12,704 nt of DNA from Flavobacteriales bacterium UBA6772. Lineage in GTDB: Bacteria > Bacteroidota > Bacteroidia > Flavobacteriales > UBA7430. Location of the stretch: positions 1-12,704 of the forward strand of contig DKGK01000106.1 in the NCBI GenBank assembly GCA_002453265.1, in the 5' to 3' direction. Made by a program: the position numbers and the translations under genes. Positions 8,153 through 12,704 of the stretch are shown one piece after another (the first letter of the stretch is position 1; the number at the start of each line of letters is the position of its first letter). The notes under the pieces were generated by a model. The model was not told where the DNA came from. It searched no databases and saw nothing but the letters and a program-made list of their open reading frames with translations.

Positions 8153-9088
8153 TTAATTGTATCTAATATTCCTATAATGCGTAGGTATTTTACCTCTTGG
8201 ATGCATTTTAAAGGAGTAGCGTAACAATATTTCATGCGAGCCATTCGATACAGATTTTAAATCTGATATTGTGATATCGTATGCATAGCCAAATTTAAGG
8301 TTTTTGTTTATATTATAACCCGTAATTAAAACTACTGCATCATCTAATCTATATGTTATTCCGCCCCAAAGATTATCTCCGTAGGTAGCATTTAAGTTAA
8401 AATCAATTTGAGTAGAAACTTGATCTGTTTTAACGTGCATTGAAGGGAGTAAAACAAACTCACTCGTAACTACATTTCTCCAACCTAAAGTTAAATAGTG
8501 ATGTTTCTTAAAATTAAACGTTCTACTATCTTCGCTATAAGTTGCTGTTGGCTCATTTAAGTGAGTAACAGAATAACCAACATAAAATTCCTTCATTCTA
8601 TAATACAAACCTAATCCTAAATCTGGTACAACATCATTTTCGCCTGACGCAGGAATTAGTGGATCATTGCCACCTGTTGTTCCGTCTGGAGCTAGCCATT
8701 CGCCTTCAACGCCAACATCAATAAAACCAATATTAAGACCAATTCCCAATTCCGATTTTTTAGACAATTTAGTTTGATAAGCATACGAAAAGCTTACACT
8801 TCTTGTATATTCGTTACCAACTTTATCGTTAAGTAAACTTACACCAGCACCACCGTGTAAAAAATACACAGGAGCTTCTACACTTACATGTTGAGTAGTT
8901 GGTGCACCCTTATCAAAGCCTTGCCATTGACTACGATGTATAGCCAAAGCATTAAATTGATCGTAAGACCCCGAGAAAGCAGGATTTACCGAATATATAT
9001 TGAACATGTTTAGTGAAAACTGTGGGTCCTGCTGAGCTTTAGCTAAACCACTTAGTAACACAAAAAACAGTACTAAAATCTTTTTCAT
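8153..9088 (-). CDS. porP: T9SS outer-membrane protein of the PorP/SprF family
   Basis: The protein is 311 residues from the preferred start. The signal peptide MKKILVLFFVLLSGLAKA (cleavage about A18/Q19) is followed by QQDPQFSLNMFNIYSVNPAFSGS, split here as QQDPQFSL and NMFNIYSVNPAFSGS, which is the conserved PorP/SprF opening. The rest alternates short amphipathic strands and Gly/Asn turns, as expected of an outer-membrane beta-barrel. An in-frame ATG nine bases upstream (9097) would add MHC before the same signal peptide and cannot be excluded. PorP/SprF proteins work with the T9SS: some are core partners (P. gingivalis PorP), others hold surface adhesins (SprF with SprB). Position at the head of gldKLMN favours the core type. 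A promoter candidate lies just upstream. No large SprB-like adhesin gene is next to it in this window. Confidence 0.92.
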   Translation of the reverse strand: MKKILVLFFVLLSGLAKAQQDPQFSLNMFNIYSVNPAFSGSYDQFNALAIHRSQWQGFDKGAPTTQHVSVEAPVYFLHGGAGVSLLNDKVGNEYTRSVSFSYAYQTKLSKKSELGIGLNIGFIDVGVEGEWLAPDGTTGGNDPLIPASGENDVVPDLGLGLYYRMKEFYVGYSVTHLNEPTATYSEDSRTFNFKKHHYLTLGWRNVVTSEFVLLPSMHVKTDQVSTQIDFNLNATYGDNLWGGITYRLDDAVVLITGYNINKNLKFGYAYDITISDLKSVSNGSHEILLRYSFKMHPRGKIPTHYRNIRYN

Positions 9089-9128
9089 ACAATGCATAAT
9101 CTGTTCGTTGCACCTAAATTGAGAGGGC

Positions 9129-9136
9129 TAAAGATA
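9129..9136 (-). promoter_or_regulatory. Candidate -7 promoter element for porP-gldKLMN
   Basis: On the minus strand this reads TATCTTTA, one base from the Bacteroidota -7 consensus TAnnTTTG. It lies about 40 bases before the porP start, implying a leader of roughly 35 bases. No good TTTG is found at the expected -33 position; that place is taken by the palindrome at 9157-9170. I infer a promoter needing an activator, but no expression data support this. Confidence 0.5.
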
Positions 9137-9156
9137 GAAAAAAAATCAAAATCTCA

Positions 9157-9170
9157 TTGATTTGAATCAA
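9157..9170. promoter_or_regulatory. Perfect FNR/CRP-type palindrome upstream of the T9SS operon
   Basis: The sequence TTGAT-TTGA-ATCAA matches all ten specified bases of the classical FNR half-site pair TTGAT-N4-ATCAA. Its centre is about 34 bases upstream of the end of the candidate -7 element, so roughly 39-41 bases before the likely transcription start, the class II activator position. Bacteroidota encode many Crp/Fnr-family regulators, but which one could bind here is unknown. Confidence 0.45.
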
Positions 9171-9226
9171 CAACCTTTTACTACTCGTTAATAAACACAT
9201 CATATAAGCAAATCTTATGCCAAGTT

Positions 9227-10360
9227 CTAAAATTTTAACTGACTAGAAAGCCTAGATGAAAGTTCTCCCTGAACGGCTTTATTATAGTCAGTTACAGAAC
9301 ATGGAAGCAATGCTATTTGACCACTATCTGACTCATTTAGATGCTCTACCCACCACCTTACAGACGAGTTACTTTTGTAAAATATTAGATCGGAAAAACC
9401 CGCACTTACATGGAATTTCTTGAAGTTATTAGAGTTTAAATCGGGGAAGTCGTCATTTCTCAAGTTTAAGCCCTCAATAAAGTACCAAATTGACTGTGCA
9501 AAAACCTTAGCACTTTGGTTATTTTTATCTAATCGTGGATTTAATTCAGAAAGAAGGACACTTTTTAATCCATTACTCATACCTGCATATCTCATGAGTT
9601 TGCATAACGTTTCTGCGGTTACTCCGTTAGGGGAAGAATGAATTGTTCCTGGAGCATCAGAAGATTTCACTACTGCCAAATCAATACTTAAATGATCTAA
9701 ATCTCTTAAATACGGTTCCATCTCTGTAATATCAGCATTAAATTCGCCTAATCTTATTAAGTTAAAATCCATGCTTTTGAGTAAATCGACTTCTACCAAA
9801 GAGCATAAATAACTCTGATAAGCGAAGAGCGTATATTTTGATAATAATGAATTTGAAGAGGAGACTAAATTTGACAAAAAAGACCTTGAATGATAATTAC
9901 CGCCATCTTGAAAATCTAAATAAGCATCTGCTGAAGCAAAACTTAAAGGCATCCCCAAACTACTATGCCCATTAAAAATAGGAGTCACTAAATCGTGACC
10001 ACCACCAAATACCAACAGCATCTTATTTTCTTTTAAGAAATATTCTATAATTTCCTGAAGTATGAAGTAGGTATCTTCAATGCGATTACCTATTTTCAAA
10101 TTCCCTAGATCTACTACTTTTAAAGACCAATCGCCTTTGTATAAGTCGTATAATTCTGAACGAATTTCATCGGGTGCAAAAGCACAGGATTCATTCTTTA
10201 AAGACAAACGACCTTCTTGAACTCCAATTACAACAAGATCATAAACACTTAGGTCGAGCTCAGTATCCTTTTGATAAAAATCAACAAAAGTGTGTAGCTT
10301 GTCATCATCGTGCTCTTTTATATCTAGACTAAAGCTCTCAAAGTAATCGGTTATTTTCAT
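9227..10360 (-). CDS. Arginase/ureohydrolase-fold protein with a half-lost metal centre (formimidoylglutamase-like)
   Basis: This 377-residue cytosolic protein has the ureohydrolase (arginase, agmatinase, formimidoylglutamase) motif order. GGGHD is at 119-123, the DAHxD site reads DAYLD (145-149), the SxDxD site reads SIDLA (225-229), and SELNP (271-275) replaces the arginase EVNP. Aligned by motif with rat arginase, His122, Asp145, Asp149 and Asp227 match all Mn-A ligands. The two ligands private to Mn-B are replaced, His by Tyr147 and Asp by Ala229. The substrate-side Glu272 and a candidate His157 remain. Bacteroidota relatives that I recall, annotated as formimidoylglutamase, appear even more degenerate. 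It is therefore either a mononuclear enzyme or a non-catalytic relative, and the HutG label should not be trusted. No histidine-utilisation genes are nearby. The C-terminal part (about 285-377, with IWYFIEG and RWWVE) looks lineage-specific. It precedes porP by 138 bases on the same strand, with no clear terminator between. Confidence 0.87.
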   Translation of the reverse strand: MKITDYFESFSLDIKEHDDDKLHTFVDFYQKDTELDLSVYDLVVIGVQEGRLSLKNESCAFAPDEIRSELYDLYKGDWSLKVVDLGNLKIGNRIEDTYFILQEIIEYFLKENKMLLVFGGGHDLVTPIFNGHSSLGMPLSFASADAYLDFQDGGNYHSRSFLSNLVSSSNSLLSKYTLFAYQSYLCSLVEVDLLKSMDFNLIRLGEFNADITEMEPYLRDLDHLSIDLAVVKSSDAPGTIHSSPNGVTAETLCKLMRYAGMSNGLKSVLLSELNPRLDKNNQSAKVFAQSIWYFIEGLNLRNDDFPDLNSNNFKKFHVSAGFSDLIFYKSNSSVRWWVEHLNESDSGQIALLPCSVTDYNKAVQGELSSRLSSQLKF

Positions 10361-10364
10361 GGCT

Positions 10365-10372
10365 TAAAGATA
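10365..10372 (-). promoter_or_regulatory. Candidate -7 element of the arginase-fold gene, four bases before its ATG
   Basis: The minus strand reads TATCTTTA, then AAGCC-free spacing of only AGCC, then ATG. The octamer is identical to the candidate upstream of porP. Transcription starting the usual few bases after the element would begin at or next to the start codon, giving a leaderless mRNA. The -33 region is weak. Confidence 0.45.
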
Positions 10373-10385
10373 AAAAAATTGAATG

Positions 10386-10399
10386 ATGATGAAAATCAA
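10386..10399. promoter_or_regulatory. Near-perfect FNR/CRP-type box in the divergent promoter region
   Basis: The plus strand reads ATGAT-GAAA-ATCAA, nine of ten bases of TTGAT-N4-ATCAA; only the first base differs. It lies between the divergent arginase-fold gene and the plus-strand operon and could serve either. Chance occurrence in AT-rich DNA is a real alternative. The shared pattern with the perfect box at 9157-9170 is what makes it worth listing. Confidence 0.3.
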
Positions 10400-10424
10400 T
10401 CACCATTGGCTTTATAATTTTTCG

Positions 10425-10432
10425 TACATTTA
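10425..10432 (+). promoter_or_regulatory. Weak candidate -7 element for the plus-strand operon
   Basis: TACATTTA fits TAnnTTTG except for its last base. ATTG at 10405-10408 is a poor -33 candidate with 16 bases between. The implied leader is about 70 bases, with an A-rich run (TACTAAAAAAAAATTACA) just before the ATG at 10507. The rest of 10361-10506 shows no gene or stable hairpin. Confidence 0.25.
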
Positions 10433-10506
10433 AATTCAATAATAGAATTATACATATATCAGATTTAAAATTAAGCTTACATAATAGATACTAAAAAAAA
10501 ATTACA

Positions 10507-11250
10507 ATGAAATTAATACGAGCTATACTACTTATTTGTAGCATTTCGACTTATGCACAAAATCCCGAAAACTTATTAAACAGAAATATAAACCCAAGCT
10601 TACTCAGCAATTTCGATACTTTACTATTCTACACATCAATAAACATAATAGCTACCAGTTTTGGTTTACATGAGAGTGAAATCGGAACGGCATTCAAATT
10701 AAAAAAACATCAATTTCAAAGTTCCATCACGCAGTATGGCTACAAAAGCTTCAAGGAGTCTAAGCTTACAATTTCTAGCGTACAAAAATTAAGTAAATCA
10801 ATAAACATTGGATTAGCACTCAACTACAACCATATATACATTAGCGATAGTCCAAACTACAATGCTATAAGTTTTGACTTAGGGCTGGGAATTAAAAGGG
10901 AACGTTTAGAGTTATATGTATTGCTACAGAACCCGTATAATTCATCCTATTTGGAAAACGATATTGAGAGTCGTTTTAGTCTAAACACAAGGTATTACTG
11001 GAACGAAAATTTATCATCAGAATTGAACGTTGTAGAATCTCTGCATACAGGGCTAAGCATAAATCATAGAATAACATACAATTACCTCAATACCCTACAA
11101 TTAGCAATAATACAAGGAGTAAAACCATTTGAATACGGATTTATCCTTGGTTATAAAAAGAAAAAAATTAAGATTTTTAGTCAGTATTATAAATACAGTT
11201 TTACCCATTCTACAGGGTTCTTACTTATTTACACACTAGGCGATGCGTAA
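10507..11250 (+). CDS. Exported small beta-barrel-like protein of unknown function
   Basis: I do not recognise a named family with certainty. The 247 residues begin with a signal peptide (MKLIRAILLICSISTYA, likely cleavage A17/Q18 before QNPENLL). The mature part is a series of short alternating strands rich in Tyr, Ser, Asn and Leu, separated by Asn/Gly turns (for example INIGLALNYNHIY, FDLGLGIKR, YGFILGYKKKK), ending in LLIYTLGDA. This pattern fits an outer-membrane barrel. INPSLLSN near the new N-terminus resembles the NPA-type opening of PorV/PorP-like proteins, but weakly. Its TAA overlaps the next gene's ATG by 8 bases (ATGCGTAA), so the two are surely co-transcribed and likely translationally coupled. 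The inferred role is an outer-membrane partner of the downstream protein. Confidence 0.85.
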   Translation: MKLIRAILLICSISTYAQNPENLLNRNINPSLLSNFDTLLFYTSINIIATSFGLHESEIGTAFKLKKHQFQSSITQYGYKSFKESKLTISSVQKLSKSINIGLALNYNHIYISDSPNYNAISFDLGLGIKRERLELYVLLQNPYNSSYLENDIESRFSLNTRYYWNENLSSELNVVESLHTGLSINHRITYNYLNTLQLAIIQGVKPFEYGFILGYKKKKIKIFSQYYKYSFTHSTGFLLIYTLGDA

Positions 11251-12704
11251 ACTTACATCAATAATAGCTCTGATTTTAGCTTGCAGCTTATACACAAATA
11301 TAGATGCACAAGATTTTAGTTCACAATTAAATTATATAGAAAGTATAGAGGAGGATTTAAACATTGAAGAACTAATAGATGTGTGGGAATATTACGCACA
11401 GAATAAGATAAACCTCAGCAAAAAGGAACAAATAGATTTACTAAGCAACCTATTGCTATTAAGTAGAAATGAAATAGAACTAATTACGATATTTTGTAAA
11501 AGCAGAACACTAAATTCAATTTATCAACTTCAAGTGCTAGACCTACAAATCAGTTCACTAAAACGAATTAAACCATTTATAACAAGTAGTTCTAAAGAAA
11601 TTGAAAGTAAACAACAGCAAAAATCAACATTGTATTTAGGAATTCAATTTCAACACCCTAAAAAGGAAGGGATGTTAAACAACTCCTATATTGGAAGTGC
11701 GTATAAAAATCAAATCAGGTATAGAACATCGCTTAACAATAACTGGAAAATTGGTCTTAATATAGAAAAAGACATCGGCGAACCTCTTTGGTATAAAAAA
11801 AGTGGCTTAAACAATTTCGCATTTAACCTAATTTACAAAGGAGCCAAGAAACTAAAACAACTAAACATTGGAAAATATGATATTTCTATAGCAGAAGGTT
11901 TACTTTTTGGCACAAGCTATCGAATAAATAGCCCCTATTTTCTTTCTTATAATACAAGTACTATTGTAAAGTCTAGTTTGAGCCCTAAAGAGTATAACTA
12001 CTTTGAAGGTGTAACAGTAAAATGGAAATTAAAAGAACTTACGCTTGATGTATTTTCGTCTATTAGAAAACCAAATGGAACAACAAGTTACGACAAAACA
12101 GGTTTATTTAGAACAGACTTAGAAATTAAAAAACACAAAAGACAATCAGAACAATTGATTGGAGTTCATATTTTAAAAGACCAAAAGCAAAACAGGTTTA
12201 CTTGGGCTGGAATTCTCTATAAATCAGACTTACTCGAAAAGAGGATTAGTTTGCTACAAAGTTATTATTTTATGAAAAGTTACTATAATATTCAAATTTC
12301 AGCAGAATTGGCTAATCAAAATTTTAAAGTGTGGGCGGGTTTAATAAAACTAAATATTAGCATTGGAAAATCAAGTTTTATTACCATTCAATGTAGAAAT
12401 AGAAATGCTAAAATGCTAAACGAATTTAATGCTGATTACAGTAGTTATAGCAATGGGTATGAAAAAGGAATTTACACTGCTTTCCAACATCAACTTAATC
12501 GTAATTGGAAGCTGAGGTTTGCTGTAGATTATTTTAAAGCTAACCAGCAACAAAAAACAAGTCCCCACTATCCCGAAGGAAACAAAATATTTAATGAACT
12601 ATCGAGAACAACCGATGATGATAGATTTGTGATTCAATACCAATTCAAGCAAATTAAAGAAAGTAATAACATACAAAAGTTTAGACTTTATTACCAGCAA
12701 GAAA
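11243..12704 (+). CDS. Exported protein with degenerate ComEA-like helix-hairpin-helix N-terminus and barrel-like body (3' end outside window)
   Basis: The frame is open for 487 codons from the ATG overlapping the previous stop, and it runs off the window. A signal peptide (MRKLTSIIALILACSLY, cleavage near A22/Q23) is followed by a helical region, about 35-113. There, KINLSKKEQIDLLSNLLLL (55-73) and SIYQLQVLDLQISSLKRIKPF (split at 92-100 and 101-112) match the usual Bacteroidota pattern PINLN..eeL..LplLt and siyELq.i.gld...i..l.pfv of helix-hairpin-helix proteins. The glycine expected in the hairpin (yG) is absent; IFCKSRTLN stands there. From about residue 125 onward the chain is Tyr/Asn-rich with alternating strands (YLGIQFQH, KIGLNIEKDIG, LNIGKYDISIAEGLLFG), like an outer-membrane barrel. 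Family members I recall are about 600-700 residues, so perhaps a quarter or more is missing. Function is unknown; DNA binding is doubtful without the hairpin glycine. Confidence 0.87.
   Translation, partial: MRKLTSIIALILACSLYTNIDAQDFSSQLNYIESIEEDLNIEELIDVWEYYAQNKINLSKKEQIDLLSNLLLLSRNEIELITIFCKSRTLNSIYQLQVLDLQISSLKRIKPFITSSSKEIESKQQQKSTLYLGIQFQHPKKEGMLNNSYIGSAYKNQIRYRTSLNNNWKIGLNIEKDIGEPLWYKKSGLNNFAFNLIYKGAKKLKQLNIGKYDISIAEGLLFGTSYRINSPYFLSYNTSTIVKSSLSPKEYNYFEGVTVKWKLKELTLDVFSSIRKPNGTTSYDKTGLFRTDLEIKKHKRQSEQLIGVHILKDQKQNRFTWAGILYKSDLLEKRISLLQSYYFMKSYYNIQISAELANQNFKVWAGLIKLNISIGKSSFITIQCRNRNAKMLNEFNADYSSYSNGYEKGIYTAFQHQLNRNWKLRFAVDYFKANQQQKTSPHYPEGNKIFNELSRTTDDDRFVIQYQFKQIKESNNIQKFRLYYQQE

Noticed and set aside
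9204..9218. Hairpin ATAAG-caaat-CTTAT after the arginase-fold gene as a terminator
   Set aside because: The stem is five weak, almost all A-T pairs, and no T-run follows on the minus strand, so it is not a convincing terminator.
9420..9641. Plus-strand open frame opposite the arginase-fold gene
   Set aside because: Short antisense shadow with no domain or independent signal.
9227..10360. Plain annotation as histidine-degradation formimidoylglutamase (HutG)
   Set aside because: Two metal ligands are missing and no hut genes are nearby, so only the fold is supported.
1..12704. tRNA, rRNA, CRISPR, insertion sequence, prophage or toxin-antitoxin content
   Set aside because: No cloverleaf, regular direct repeats, transposase motifs or terminal inverted repeats were seen; intergenic space is short and accounted for.

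Overview
The window is AT-rich DNA from a member of the Bacteroidota, most likely a marine-type Flavobacteriales lineage. The case rests on a complete porP-gldK-gldL-gldM-gldN cluster encoding the type IX secretion (T9SS) and gliding core, a secreted protein with a T9SS-type C-terminal tail, Bacteroidota-style promoter elements (TAnnTTTG-like) with A-rich leaders instead of Shine-Dalgarno sequences, and a Bacteroidota-type arginase-fold protein.

Layout, left to right. Bases 1-552 (+) are the 3' end of a gene for a T9SS cargo protein, closed by a bidirectional terminator (552-582). Everything from 595 to 10360 is on the minus strand. Read in transcription order, it holds an arginase-fold protein (10360-9227), the T9SS cluster porP (9088-8153), gldK, gldL, gldM and gldN (ending at 3632), a strong minus-strand terminator (3608-3584), then an overlapping pair: a DAO-type FAD oxidoreductase (3581-2520) and an ABC-F ATPase (2526-595). 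From 10361 a 146-base divergent promoter region leads into a plus-strand operon: a small exported barrel-like protein (10507-11250) overlapping by 8 bases a long exported protein with a ComEA-like helix-hairpin-helix N-terminus (11243 to beyond the window end).

How the genes fit together. GldL and GldM form the inner-membrane proton-driven motor, GldK (lipoprotein) and GldN form the periplasmic ring, and PorP is an outer-membrane barrel partner. The protein at the left edge looks like a client of this machine. The oxidoreductase and ABC-F genes sit beyond a terminator and are probably expressed by readthrough or from a promoter inside gldN. No RNA gene, CRISPR array, insertion sequence or origin was seen, and no gene-free stretch exceeds 300 bases.

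The most interesting observations are: (1) the arginase-fold protein keeps every ligand of metal site A but has lost exactly the two ligands private to site B; (2) a perfect TTGAT-N4-ATCAA (FNR/CRP-type) palindrome lies upstream of porP-gldKLMN, with a 9-of-10 copy in the divergent promoter region; (3) the terminator after gldN is fused to the 5' end of the oxidoreductase gene, with an in-frame ATG inside the hairpin; (4) an exported barrel plus degenerate helix-hairpin-helix gene pair has no assigned function. The T9SS genes themselves are ordinary in content and order.
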